Below, piece after piece: positions 16,285-25,316 of a DNA stretch of 64,000 nt. The notes under the pieces were generated by a model that was not told where the DNA came from, did no database searches, and saw nothing but the letters and a program-made list of their open reading frames with translations. The position numbers and the translations under genes were made by a program. The stretch comes from Marinobacter denitrificans. Lineage in GTDB: Bacteria > Pseudomonadota > Gammaproteobacteria > Pseudomonadales > Oleiphilaceae. The number at the start of each line of letters is the position of its first letter. Position 1 is the first letter of the stretch. The DNA lies in the NCBI RefSeq assembly GCF_008795955.1, contig NZ_VMHN01000009.1, positions 101,752 to 165,751 of the forward strand, read 5' to 3'.

Positions 16285-17652
16285 GTGAAACCACTGAGCC
16301 CGATAGACCAGGTGTTTCTGTGGCTGGAAAAACGCCAGCAACCCATGCACGTTGGCGGCCTGCAGCTCTTCTCCTTCCCCGACGGCGCACCGGATGACTA
16401 CGTCGCCCGCCTGGCGGACCAGTTGCGGGAACAGTACACGGTGACTCCCCCGTTCGACCGGCGCCTGAACAACCGGTTCGGCCAGCCATTCTGGGTGGAA
16501 GACGAGCATCTGGACCTGGAGCACCATTTCCGGTTTGAAGCCCTGCCCACCCCGGGTCGTATCCGGGAATTGCTGGCGTTTGTCTCCGCCGAACACAGCC
16601 ACCTGATGGATCGTGAGCGGCCGATGTGGGAGTTTCACCTCATTGAAGGGCTGAAAGACCGGCAATTCGCTGTATACATCAAGGTACACCACTCCCTGGT
16701 AGACGGCGTTTCTGCCATGCGGCTGTTCCAGCGCATGCTGTCCCAGGACCCGGATCAGCGGAACATGCCCCCAATCTGGGCTCTGCCCCTTCGCAGCCGC
16801 AATAACGCCGACGACAGCGGCCCGTCGATGTGGCACAACGTAGCCCATTTGCTCGGTGAATCCGGCAAACAGCTCGGTACAGTACCGGCCGTGACCAAAG
16901 CATTGCTGAGCACCGTCAACCGGGCGCGAAAGGACCCGGCCTACGACTCCATTTTCCACGCCCCGCAATGCGTCCTGAATGGAAAAATTACCGGCTCGCG
17001 TCGCTTTGCGGCTCAATCCTATTGTCTGAAGCGCATCAAGACGGTGTGCAAAGCTTACGAAACCACGGTCAATGATGTGGTCATGGCCATGTGCGCCACG
17101 GCGCTGCGCACTTACCTGATGAACCAGGATGCGTTGCCTGAGAAGCCCCTGGTGGCGATGGTTCCGGTTTCGCTACGCAAGGACGACAGTTCCGAAGGCA
17201 ACCAGGTGGGCATTATCCTGGCGTCGCTGGGCACCCATCTGAACGACGCAGCTGAGCGGTTGCGCTATATCCATGAAGACGTGAAAGCCTCCAAAGAGCG
17301 CTACGCCAACATGTCTTCAGAGGAAATCCTGAACTACACCGCATTGTTGCTGGCACCAGCAGGCTTCAACCTGCTGACCGGTCTGGCGCCAAAGTGGCAG
17401 ACCTTCAACGTGGTGATTTCCAACATACCCGGGCCAAAGGAACCCAGCTACTGGAATGGCGCTAGGCTAGAGGGGATGTATCCGGTGTCTATTGCCATGG
17501 ACCGCATCGCTCTGAACATGACCCTGACGAGCTACTGCGACCAGGTAGAATTCGGCCTGATCGGCTGCCGCCGAACCCTGCCCAGCCTGCAACGGATGCT
17601 GGATTATCTGGAAGAAGGCCTGGCCGAACTGGAAAGCGCTGCCGGACTTTGA
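16285..17652 (+). CDS. Wax ester synthase / diacylglycerol acyltransferase, WS1-like
   Basis: Bifunctional acyltransferase of about 455 residues that joins acyl-CoA to fatty alcohols or diacylglycerol for storage lipid. The catalytic motif HHSLVDG is present near residue 133. The N-terminus KPLSPIDQVFLWLEKRQQ and the C-terminal stretch CRRTLPSLQRMLDYLE closely resemble Marinobacter WS1 as I recall it. I chose the GTG at 16285 because family members begin at this point; an in-frame TTG at 16198 would add 29 residues of unconvincing sequence. No clear Shine-Dalgarno sequence. Monocistronic, divergent from the RND adaptor. Confidence 0.9.
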   Translation: MKPLSPIDQVFLWLEKRQQPMHVGGLQLFSFPDGAPDDYVARLADQLREQYTVTPPFDRRLNNRFGQPFWVEDEHLDLEHHFRFEALPTPGRIRELLAFVSAEHSHLMDRERPMWEFHLIEGLKDRQFAVYIKVHHSLVDGVSAMRLFQRMLSQDPDQRNMPPIWALPLRSRNNADDSGPSMWHNVAHLLGESGKQLGTVPAVTKALLSTVNRARKDPAYDSIFHAPQCVLNGKITGSRRFAAQSYCLKRIKTVCKAYETTVNDVVMAMCATALRTYLMNQDALPEKPLVAMVPVSLRKDDSSEGNQVGIILASLGTHLNDAAERLRYIHEDVKASKERYANMSSEEILNYTALLLAPAGFNLLTGLAPKWQTFNVVISNIPGPKEPSYWNGARLEGMYPVSIAMDRIALNMTLTSYCDQVEFGLIGCRRTLPSLQRMLDYLEEGLAELESAAGL

Positions 17653-17655
17653 GGT

Positions 17656-18063
17656 TTAACCGAACCTCATTTCGCGGTTGCGTTCGGAGATCTGGCCATT
17701 CAGCGTCCAGAAATCATACAGCACCCCGACCAGGAACAGGCCGCCGGTTAGCAGGTAGATAATCCCGGTGATCCACTTGCCCATGTACATACGGTGGAGA
17801 CCAAAAACGCCCAGGAACGTCAGCAGAATCCAACTGATGTTGTAACTCACCTCACCGGCTTCAAACCGTATGTCGGCTTCCCGATCCATGGTCGGTATCA
17901 GGAACAGGTCGATGATCCAGCCGATGAACAGCAGCCCCAGCGTAAAGAACCAGATGGTGCCGGTAATCGGCTTGCCGTAGTAGAACCGGTGAGAGCCCAG
18001 GAATCCGAAGATCCAGAGCAGGTAGCCGATGAGTTTGCTGTGGGTGTCCTGGGTGATTGCCAT
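17656..18063 (-). CDS. TM2-domain membrane protein
   Basis: Membrane protein of 135 residues with two copies of a TM2-like unit: GFLGSHRFYYGK then two hydrophobic segments, and GVFGLHRMYMGK then two more. The duplicated G-x-H-R-x-Y-x-G-K motif is the family signature. AAGGA is positioned six bases before the ATG at 18063; the frame extends further upstream but without a ribosome site. Function in bacteria is not established. It sits between two convergent or parallel transcription units with short gaps. Confidence 0.85.
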   Translation of the reverse strand: MAITQDTHSKLIGYLLWIFGFLGSHRFYYGKPITGTIWFFTLGLLFIGWIIDLFLIPTMDREADIRFEAGEVSYNISWILLTFLGVFGLHRMYMGKWITGIIYLLTGGLFLVGVLYDFWTLNGQISERNREMRFG

Positions 18064-18111
18064 TTGGATTCCTTTTGGCGTGAGTTCTAGCCCGATTCGA
18101 CAATAGATCAA

Positions 18112-19257
18112 TCAGATGCAGGCTTCAAACAAAGCTCGCGTGTTTTCCGCTGTCATCCTCACCGGGTTGCCACCGGCACTGGGGTCTTCAAGGGCCATTC
18201 GGGTCATTTCCTCAATGCGATCCGTTCCCACCCCCATATCCCTCAAGCGCTCGGGCACCCCAAGCGATTCCCGCAACGTCATGATGAACCCGGTGAACCC
18301 GTCAAAACCGTTGGCAATGCCCAGGTAGCGAGAAATATCGTCGACCCGGTTTTCGATCGCCGGCCGGTTCATGGTGATGACCGACGGCAGTACCACGGCG
18401 TTGGTCATGCCATGGTGGGTGTTATAGATTGCACCTACTGAGTGGGAGACCGCGTGAGTGGCCCCCAGGCCTTTCTGGAAAGCCACTGCTCCCATGGCGG
18501 CAGCGACCAGCATCTGCCCGCGCGCCTCGATATCAGCGGCATCCGCGTACACCCGGGGAAGGTTTTCCTTCACCAGCCGCATGCCCTCCAGCGCAATGCC
18601 CTGGCTCATGGGATGGAAGTTGGGTGAACAGAAGGCTTCAAAACAGTGGATAAAGGCATCCATGCCCGTTCCCGCGGTAATGAACGGCGGCATACCAACG
18701 GTCAGTTCCGGGTCTGAGATAACAATCGACGACAGTATTCGTGGATGAAAGATGATCTTTTTGACGTGGGTCTGGCTATTGACGATGACGCTGGCTCGTC
18801 CGACTTCCGACCCCGTGCCCGCGGTCGTCGGCACTGCGATGATGGGCGCAATCACCTTGGCATCCGCGCGTTTCCACCAGTCACCGATATCCTCGAAATC
18901 CCACACCGGCCGGGTCTGACCGGCCATGAAGGCAAGCAGTTTTCCGAGGTCCAGCCCGGAGCCTCCGCCGAACGCGATCACACCGTCGTGGTTGCCATCA
19001 AGGTAGACCTTCCGGCCCGCTTCCATGTTGATTTCCGTGGGGTTGGGATCAACCTCTGAAAACATGGCTCGCCCAAGACCAGCCTGCTCCACTAGATCGA
19101 GGGTGTTCCGGGTGATGGGAAGGTTTGCCAACCCTCGGTCGGTTACCAGCAACGGCCGGGCTATGCCTGCCTCCCTGCAGCATTCGCCGAGTTCGGCAAT
19201 GCGACCGGCACCAAAACGAATATCCGTGGGATAGGACCAGTTTGCGGAGAGTGTCAT
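18112..19257 (-). CDS. Iron-containing alcohol dehydrogenase
   Basis: NAD(P)-dependent group III alcohol dehydrogenase of 381 residues. The nucleotide motif GGGSGLDLGK and the metal ligands D and H in GMDAFIHCFEAF and in THAVSHSVGAIYNTHHG are present. It is the last gene of a leftward operon (dctQ-dctM-dctP-GS-like-ALDH-ADH), 44 bases after the aldehyde dehydrogenase. Together ADH and ALDH would convert an alcohol group to a carboxylate. In this context I infer an amino alcohol or its gamma-glutamyl derivative as substrate. The frame extends upstream to 19410; the ATG at 19257 fits family length. Confidence 0.88.
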   Translation of the reverse strand: MTLSANWSYPTDIRFGAGRIAELGECCREAGIARPLLVTDRGLANLPITRNTLDLVEQAGLGRAMFSEVDPNPTEINMEAGRKVYLDGNHDGVIAFGGGSGLDLGKLLAFMAGQTRPVWDFEDIGDWWKRADAKVIAPIIAVPTTAGTGSEVGRASVIVNSQTHVKKIIFHPRILSSIVISDPELTVGMPPFITAGTGMDAFIHCFEAFCSPNFHPMSQGIALEGMRLVKENLPRVYADAADIEARGQMLVAAAMGAVAFQKGLGATHAVSHSVGAIYNTHHGMTNAVVLPSVITMNRPAIENRVDDISRYLGIANGFDGFTGFIMTLRESLGVPERLRDMGVGTDRIEEMTRMALEDPSAGGNPVRMTAENTRALFEACI

Positions 19258-19301
19258 TGTCAGCCCCTTGTCAGAGAATCGGGTGGTCTGTTGATCCGGT
19301 T

Positions 19302-20687
19302 TCAGATCGCCGGTTTTTTCAGGTAGTACGATTTGGGACGCGTCAGGTTGTGGTAGCCGATGATCGAAAGCCCCCCACCGCGACCGGTGTTCTTGCAGCC
19401 GGTCCAGCAAAGCGCCGGGTCCAGGTAATCACAACGGTTCATGAACACCGTACCGGTTTCAATCTGATCGGCCACCCGGGTGGCCCGTTCAATGTCTCTG
19501 GTCCACAGGGACGCGGTCAGGCCGAATTCGCTGTCGTTCATCAATGCAACCGCTTCGGCGTCATCTCTAACTTTCATGATGCCGACCACCGGGCCAAAGG
19601 ATTCCTCCCTCATGACCCGCATGGAATGGTCCACATCAATAAGGATCTGTGGCATCAAATAGGCGCCGCCCTGGTCAGGGAAGAGCCCGGGATCGATCAG
19701 GGCCCGGGCGCCGCTGGCAATGGCTTCCGCCGTCTGCTCACGGACATGGTCCGCAAAACGAACATGCGCCATCGGGCCGAGCGTTGTGGCCTTGTCCAGC
19801 GGATTGCCAAGCCGGTAGGCGCTGACGATGGCAACGGCTTTCTCAACGAACGCTTCAAATAGGCTTTCGGCAACGTAGATGCGCTCAATGCCGCAGCAAC
19901 ACTGGCCGGCATTAAACATGGCGCCGTCGATCAGTGTCTCCACGGCGGCATCCAGATCCGCATCGTCCATCACATAACCGGGGTCCTTACCGCCAAGTTC
20001 CAACCCGACGCCGGTAAAGGTGCCGGCAGCGGCTCGCTCAATGGCCCGTCCACCATTGACCGAACCGGTAAAATTCACAAAACCGAAGGCTTTTTCCGTG
20101 ATCAGCGCGGACGTGGTCTCGTGGGACAGGAACACATTCTGGAATACCTCTGCCGGGATGCCAGCGGCGTGGAACGCCTCAGCCATGTGCTCACCGACCA
20201 GGGGTGTTTGTGAGGCGTGTTTGAGAAACACCGCGTTGCCGGCAATCAGCGCTGGGACAACCGTATTGACGGCGGTCATGTAGGGATAGTTCCAGGGCGC
20301 AACAACCAGCACGACACCATGTGGTTCACGCCGGATGTAGCGATGAAAGGAGGCGCTGTTTTCAATCTCGATGGGGGCCAGCCCTTCTTCCGCAAGATCG
20401 GCCATCATGCCGGCACGCTCGTCCACACCGCCGAACTCGCCGCCGTAGCGCACGGGCCGTCCCATCTGCCAGGCCAGCTTTTCAACGATGTCGTCGTTCA
20501 TGTCGCCCAAACGGGCGATGCCGTTGCGGACCCGTTGAATCCGATCCGAAAGCGGCAGGGCGGCCCATTCGGACTGGGCGCTTTTTGCCCTGTCGACGGC
20601 CTCCAGCGCGGCTTCCAGGGAAAGCGTCGGGCGCTCCACGTACACGGAACCGTCGATGGGTGATATGCATTGAATGGTTGTGCTCAT
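19302..20687 (-). CDS. NAD(P)-dependent aldehyde dehydrogenase
   Basis: Aldehyde dehydrogenase of 461 residues. It has the cofactor region APWNYPYMTAV, the general base in GLELGGKDPGYV and the catalytic Cys within NAGQCCCGIERIYV, a run of three Cys. Length and order are typical of the superfamily, slightly short at the N-terminus. It lies 9 bases after the glutamine synthetase-like gene and 44 before the alcohol dehydrogenase, so all three are cotranscribed. Inferred role: oxidise the aldehyde produced by the neighbouring alcohol dehydrogenase. Confidence 0.9.
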   Translation of the reverse strand: MSTTIQCISPIDGSVYVERPTLSLEAALEAVDRAKSAQSEWAALPLSDRIQRVRNGIARLGDMNDDIVEKLAWQMGRPVRYGGEFGGVDERAGMMADLAEEGLAPIEIENSASFHRYIRREPHGVVLVVAPWNYPYMTAVNTVVPALIAGNAVFLKHASQTPLVGEHMAEAFHAAGIPAEVFQNVFLSHETTSALITEKAFGFVNFTGSVNGGRAIERAAAGTFTGVGLELGGKDPGYVMDDADLDAAVETLIDGAMFNAGQCCCGIERIYVAESLFEAFVEKAVAIVSAYRLGNPLDKATTLGPMAHVRFADHVREQTAEAIASGARALIDPGLFPDQGGAYLMPQILIDVDHSMRVMREESFGPVVGIMKVRDDAEAVALMNDSEFGLTASLWTRDIERATRVADQIETGTVFMNRCDYLDPALCWTGCKNTGRGGGLSIIGYHNLTRPKSYYLKKPAI

Positions 20688-20696
20688 AGCTGTGTC

Positions 20697-22064
20697 CTAC
20701 GCCTGCTCAAATCCACGTTTGACTTCGTAATCGGTGACCACACGATCAAAGTCTTCCTGCTCCCACTCCGCACAGCGCACATAGTGATCAATAACCTCGC
20801 TGCCCATGGCTTCCCGCAGCATGGTCGAGCCGCGTAACGACTCCGTGGCTGCCCTCAATGTGGCTGGAATACTGCGCGCGGACTCGGCGCCATAGGCATT
20901 GCCGGAGAACTCCGGCTCCAGCTCGAGCTTGCCTTCGATGCCGGCGATGGTGGCGGCAATCTGCGACGCCAGCGCCAGATACGGATTGAGGTCCGAGCCG
21001 CCGATGCGGCACTCCACCCGCACGGCATCCGTGTTCGGTGCAACAACCCGATAGCCTGCAGTGCGATTGTCGATGGACCAGACGGTACTGGTCGGCGCAA
21101 AGGTGCCGGCGGCAAACCGCTTGTACGAGTTAACGTATGGCGCGAGGAAGAAGGTGGTGTCGTTGGCGTATTCCAGCAGCCCGGCCAGCGCATGCTCCAT
21201 GGTTCTGGACATGCCATGGGCGCCATTCGGGTCGTAGAAAACCGATTTGCCCGTGCTGTCCGAGAGGGCCTGATGGATATGGCTGGATGACCCGGCGGCA
21301 TTGTGGTTCCACTTGGCCATGAAGCTCACACTGCGCCCATGCTGCCACGCGATTTCCTTGACGGCATTTTTCACCAGAACGTGGGTGTCTGCCATGGTGA
21401 GCGGGTCGGAGTAATGGATGTTGAGTTCGGCCTGCCCGGCGTCGGCCTCACCTTTGCTGCTTTCGACCGTAATGCCTGCCTGGTAGAGCCCGTTGCGAAT
21501 CGGGCGCATAACATCTTCCTCACGGGTCGTCTGGAAGATGTGATAATCCTCATTATAGGGGCTGATGGGCGTCATTTGGTGGTATTGACGCTTTTGCATT
21601 TCCTCAAAGGTTTCCCGGAAGATGAAAAACTCCAGTTCAGTGGCCGTGGTCATCTTCAGCCCCATCGCCGACAGCCGTTCCAGCTGCTTTTTCAGGACTG
21701 CCCGTGGCGAGTGTGGAACGGGCTCGTGCGTGACGTGGTCAATCAGGTCACACAAGATGAAGGCGGTTCCCTCGAGCCACGGCAAACGTCGCAGCGTGGT
21801 CAAATCCGGCTTCATCACATAGTCGCCGTAACCGGCCGCCCAACTGGTCGAGGCGTAGTTCTCCACCGTTGTCATCTCCAGGTCGGTGGCCACCAGGTAC
21901 TTGCAGCAGTGACTCTCCTCCCAGGCGGTGTCGATAAAGTACTGGGCCTGGAAGCGCTTGCCCATGAGACGCCCCTGCATATCCGGGATTGCTGCCACGA
22001 CCGTATCAATCGTGTCGTCTTCTACACTCTTTTTCAGTTCTTTAAAGGACAGTTGAGCTGCCAT
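20697..22064 (-). CDS. Glutamine synthetase-like gamma-glutamyl ligase (PuuA/GlnA4 type)
   Basis: ATP-dependent ligase of 455 residues in the glutamine synthetase fold. The family traits GSSSHIHQAL, NSYKRFAAGTFAP, NRTAGYRVV and GGSDLNPYLALA place it with the amine-glutamylating branch rather than with true GlnA, which has GSGMH and a different NR motif. Such enzymes attach glutamate to putrescine (PuuA) or ethanolamine (GlnA4 in Streptomyces). Downstream dehydrogenases and an upstream TRAP importer suggest catabolism of an imported amine. The gamma-glutamyl hydrolase needed to finish such a route is not in this cluster. Confidence 0.82.
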   Translation of the reverse strand: MAAQLSFKELKKSVEDDTIDTVVAAIPDMQGRLMGKRFQAQYFIDTAWEESHCCKYLVATDLEMTTVENYASTSWAAGYGDYVMKPDLTTLRRLPWLEGTAFILCDLIDHVTHEPVPHSPRAVLKKQLERLSAMGLKMTTATELEFFIFRETFEEMQKRQYHQMTPISPYNEDYHIFQTTREEDVMRPIRNGLYQAGITVESSKGEADAGQAELNIHYSDPLTMADTHVLVKNAVKEIAWQHGRSVSFMAKWNHNAAGSSSHIHQALSDSTGKSVFYDPNGAHGMSRTMEHALAGLLEYANDTTFFLAPYVNSYKRFAAGTFAPTSTVWSIDNRTAGYRVVAPNTDAVRVECRIGGSDLNPYLALASQIAATIAGIEGKLELEPEFSGNAYGAESARSIPATLRAATESLRGSTMLREAMGSEVIDHYVRCAEWEQEDFDRVVTDYEVKRGFEQA

Positions 22065-22102
22065 CTCACGGCTCCGCAGTATCAGTTTGGCAAACAGACA
22101 CC

Positions 22103-22145
22103 GCGTTCAGTGGCAACTGACATCCTACGGATTGCCACTGAACGC
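22103..22145. repeat. 14-bp perfect hairpin between dctP and ligase genes
   Basis: GCGTTCAGTGGCAA (22103-22116) and its exact complement (22132-22145) enclose a 15-base loop. No T-run follows on either strand, so this is not a classical terminator. A position after a binding-protein gene and inside an operon is typical of hairpins that stabilise the upstream message or reduce downstream expression. Confidence 0.8.
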
Positions 22146-22165
22146 AGGGTTTCTTCACGACCCGC

Positions 22166-23212
22166 TCAGGTGTATCGATAGGGCCGTCCCGCTTTCTCCA
22201 TTTTTTCGTTGTATTCCTTGAGAATCTTGACCACCCGCGCCTTGGTTTCGGATTCCTGGGCGATCTCGTCCCAGAAGACACGCGCCGCTTTTTCAACTTC
22301 CGCCCATTCGTCATCTGGGATGGTGGTCAGCTTCATTTTCGTGCCATCTGTACGCAGTTTGGCCTCGCCTCCCCAATACCACCACTGACGGTAATAGTGA
22401 GAGCTGTCCATGGTCAGTTTAAGCAGTTCCTTGAGATGATCCGGAAGCTCGTTGTAGCGATCCATATTGGCGAAGAAGGATCCCGCCCAGGCCCCGGAAA
22501 TATTGTTGGTCAGGAAGTAGTTGGTCACATCCGCCCAGCCCACCGTGTAGTCCTCGGTTATGCCAGACCAGGCGATACCGTCCAGCTCGCCTGTCTGTAC
22601 CGCGACTTCAATATCCTCCCAGGGAAGCTGAACCGGCACCACGCCGAACTGGCTCATGAAGCGGCCCGCCGTCGGGAAAGTAAATACGCGCTTGCCCTTG
22701 AGATCCGCAAGGCTGTGAATCGGCTCTTTGGTGGCAAAATGGCAGGGATCCCAGGCACCGGCAGACAGGTGCTTGACCCCCACCCTGGAATATTCCTCAT
22801 CCCAGATTTCGTTGAGCCCGTATTGATTAAACAGCACGGGCACGTCCAGCGAATAGCGGCTGGCGAACGGGAAATAGCCCCCGAAGACAGTCACCTCGGT
22901 GGGCGAGGCCATGGAGTCATCGTCGGACTGAACCGCGTCAATGGTGCCTTTCTGCATGGCGCGGAACAGTTCCCCCGTGGGCACAAGCTGATCGGCAAAA
23001 TAGAGCTCGATCTGCATCTCTTTGCCGGCAATACGGTTGAAACTGTCGATCGCAGGTTTGACCACATGCTCAGCCAGGGCCGGCCCGGCGTATGTTTGCA
23101 GTCGCCATCGTATTTTTGGCTCCTGCGCGTAAAGTCTGGGCGGCGTAAAGGCGGCGGCCCCTGCGAGTGCTGCTACGGATGCTGATGCGAGAAATTTACG
23201 TCTTGTGGTCAT
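22166..23212 (-). CDS. dctP: TRAP transporter substrate-binding protein (DctP family)
   Basis: Periplasmic binding protein of 348 residues. The N-terminus MTTRRKFLASASVAALAG is a twin-arginine export signal, so it is probably folded before export. Conserved family features include FADQLVPTGELFRAMQKGTID and the region LADLKGKRVFTFPTAGRF (quoted in part: LKGKRVF). It lies downstream of dctQ-dctM in the same operon, an order also seen in other TRAP clusters of the alpha-keto acid or dicarboxylate type. The substrate cannot be read from sequence; context suggests a small organic molecule fed to the ligase and dehydrogenases that follow. Confidence 0.88.
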   Translation of the reverse strand: MTTRRKFLASASVAALAGAAAFTPPRLYAQEPKIRWRLQTYAGPALAEHVVKPAIDSFNRIAGKEMQIELYFADQLVPTGELFRAMQKGTIDAVQSDDDSMASPTEVTVFGGYFPFASRYSLDVPVLFNQYGLNEIWDEEYSRVGVKHLSAGAWDPCHFATKEPIHSLADLKGKRVFTFPTAGRFMSQFGVVPVQLPWEDIEVAVQTGELDGIAWSGITEDYTVGWADVTNYFLTNNISGAWAGSFFANMDRYNELPDHLKELLKLTMDSSHYYRQWWYWGGEAKLRTDGTKMKLTTIPDDEWAEVEKAARVFWDEIAQESETKARVVKILKEYNEKMEKAGRPYRYT

Positions 23213-23302
23213 GTCGACCTCCTTGACTGACGCTTGTTATGGAAGCCGGCCGGCCTCCGGGGTGTTACTCGACATTCGTACTCATCCAAAAACCTTGACG
23301 AC

Positions 23303-24625
23303 TCACTTGTTGTAAACGTACTCCGGCAGCCAGAGCGCGATCTGTGGAAACGCCATGATCAGCGCCAGTGCCACCAGCATCACGCAGACGAACGGGAGAA
23401 TCGAACTGTAGATATCGCGCAGGGAAATCTCAGGTGGCGCCATGGCCCGCATCAGGAACAGGTTGTAACCGAAAGGAGGCGTCATGTAGGCGATCTGGGT
23501 GGTAATCGTGTAGAGCACCCCATACCAGATCAGATCAAATCCAAGGACCGCCACAAGCGGTACGTACAGGGGCGCGACGATCACCAGCATTGCGGTATCG
23601 TCCAGGAAGGTGCCCATCAGCAGAAACGACAGCTGCATCATGATCAGGATCATCCAGGGATTGAGCCCCAGTTGCTCGGTAAACAGATTGTCGATGGCCC
23701 TGACTGCGCCCAGCCCGTCAAACACCGCCCCGAAACCCAGGGCGGCGAGGATGATCCACATGAACATGCAGGAAATAGCCAGCGTCTGTCGAACGGAAGC
23801 CTCAAACACCGTCCGGGTCATCCGGCGTTTGAGGATCGCCGCGACGAAGGCCGTCATGGCGCCGATGGCCGAACTTTCCACCAGGCTGGTCCAGCCTTTG
23901 ACAAACGGCACCATCATAGAGGCGAAAATAACGACCGGGAGAACTCCGGCACGCAACAGGCGTAACTTCTCACCCAGGCTGACCTGGCGCTCCTCTTTTG
24001 GCAGCACAGGCCCAAGTTCCGGCTGAAGGCGACAACGCACGGCAATGTAGACGATAAACATCACGGCCATGATCAGCCCGGGCACAACGCCGGCCAGCCA
24101 AAGCTGCCCCACCGGCTGGCGGGCAATCATGGCGTACAGCACCAGCACTACCGAGGGCGGCACCAGAATGCCCAGGGAGGACCCCGCCTGAACCACGCCA
24201 GTCACCATCCGCTTGTCGTAGCCTCGCCGTAGCAATTCGGGCAGGGCAATGGTGGCACCGATGGCCATACCGGCAACCGACAGTCCGTTCATTGCCGACA
24301 CAAGCACCATCAGGCCAATGGTGCCAATGGCAAGCCCGCCATGAATGGGCCCCATCCAGACGTGAAACATTCGGTAGAGGTCATCGGCGATTTTCGATTC
24401 CGAAAGCACATAGCCCATGAAGATAAACATTGGTAGTGTCAGCAGCGGATACCAGTTCATCAGTTTCATGGCGGATGAGAAGGGAATATCGGAACCACCT
24501 ACTCCCCACAGCGCCAGCGCTGACGCTGCCGCAACGGCACCAATTGCCCCAAATACCCGCTGGCCGGTCATCAGCATCAACATCATCGAGGCGAACATGA
24601 AAATCGCTATGAAATCGTAAGACAT
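23303..24625 (-). CDS. dctM: TRAP transporter large permease (DctM family)
   Basis: Inner-membrane ion-coupled permease of 440 residues with about 12 hydrophobic segments. Family motifs such as GSLGILVPPSVVLVLYAM and PPFGYNLFLMRA are present. The ATG at 24625 overlaps the dctQ stop (ATGA); a longer in-frame reading to 24745 would run into dctQ coding and is rejected. The gap of 90 bases before dctP contains a short G/C-rich palindrome near 23240. Confidence 0.9.
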   Translation of the reverse strand: MSYDFIAIFMFASMMLMLMTGQRVFGAIGAVAAASALALWGVGGSDIPFSSAMKLMNWYPLLTLPMFIFMGYVLSESKIADDLYRMFHVWMGPIHGGLAIGTIGLMVLVSAMNGLSVAGMAIGATIALPELLRRGYDKRMVTGVVQAGSSLGILVPPSVVLVLYAMIARQPVGQLWLAGVVPGLIMAVMFIVYIAVRCRLQPELGPVLPKEERQVSLGEKLRLLRAGVLPVVIFASMMVPFVKGWTSLVESSAIGAMTAFVAAILKRRMTRTVFEASVRQTLAISCMFMWIILAALGFGAVFDGLGAVRAIDNLFTEQLGLNPWMILIMMQLSFLLMGTFLDDTAMLVIVAPLYVPLVAVLGFDLIWYGVLYTITTQIAYMTPPFGYNLFLMRAMAPPEISLRDIYSSILPFVCVMLVALALIMAFPQIALWLPEYVYNK

Positions 24626-25131
24626 CAGACGTCTTCTCCCCGAATACGGGCGATGTCTTTGAAAAGCTCCGATACCGCCTGCAACAACATGAGTGAGAAG
24701 CCGATGCACATCACCACCTTGATCGGCCACATGTAGGGTCGCCACGCGGATGCGCTGCGTTCGCCGTATTGCATCGAATAGCTGGTGCTGTCATAGGCGC
24801 CGTATAGGAGTACGCCCAGAAAGAAAATCAGGAAGAGAATGGTGAAGACATCAAACCAGGCTTTTTTGCGGGCCGACCAGTTGCCGTAGAACAGGTCCAT
24901 GCGCACATGGGCGTCCAACTGGATCGAATAGGGCCCACCCAGGACGTAATACGCCACCATGGCAAACTGCGCGGCTTCGAGCGTCCATAAAGAGGGAAAG
25001 AAAAACGCTTTGGAAATGGACGACCACAGCAGAATTGCGACCATAACAAAGATGCCGTACATCACCGCTCTGCCAATACGGTAATTTACAGCATCCACGA
25101 ATCGGATGTATCCGTTGACGAAAGGTGGCAT
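24625..25131 (-). CDS. dctQ: TRAP transporter small permease (DctQ family)
   Basis: Membrane protein of 168 residues with four hydrophobic segments, the small subunit that works with DctM. The motif YYVLGGPYSIQLDAHVRMD matches the family loop with conserved Ala-His-Val-Arg. First gene of the leftward catabolic operon. The AraC-type regulator lies upstream on the same strand, and the 185-base gap carries a 7-5-7 inverted repeat that may be an operator. Confidence 0.87.
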   Translation of the reverse strand: MPPFVNGYIRFVDAVNYRIGRAVMYGIFVMVAILLWSSISKAFFFPSLWTLEAAQFAMVAYYVLGGPYSIQLDAHVRMDLFYGNWSARKKAWFDVFTILFLIFFLGVLLYGAYDSTSYSMQYGERSASAWRPYMWPIKVVMCIGFSLMLLQAVSELFKDIARIRGEDV

Positions 25132-25218
25132 CTACAGACCCCACTCAATGCGTTAGCGAGCCAGTCAGATAGCCGCCCGGCCATGGACTGCTGTCGTTCC
25201 CTGGTCGCAATCAGGTTA

Positions 25219-25237
25219 TTGCGATAATCAATCGCAA
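25219..25237. promoter_or_regulatory. Inverted repeat upstream of the TRAP operon, possible operator
   Basis: TTGCGAT-AATCA-ATCGCAA is a perfect 7-bp inverted repeat with a 5-base spacer, in the 185-base gap between the AraC-type regulator and dctQ. The centre spacing suits a dimeric regulator. AraC proteins more often use direct repeats, so another repressor cannot be excluded. Confidence 0.45.
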
Positions 25238-25316
25238 CAATGGCCTGTTTTTTCTATAACCGAACTTTCAAGCTAGCACAGCATTTTTAACCTGTCGCCT
25301 TACCGGAAGGTTTTTG

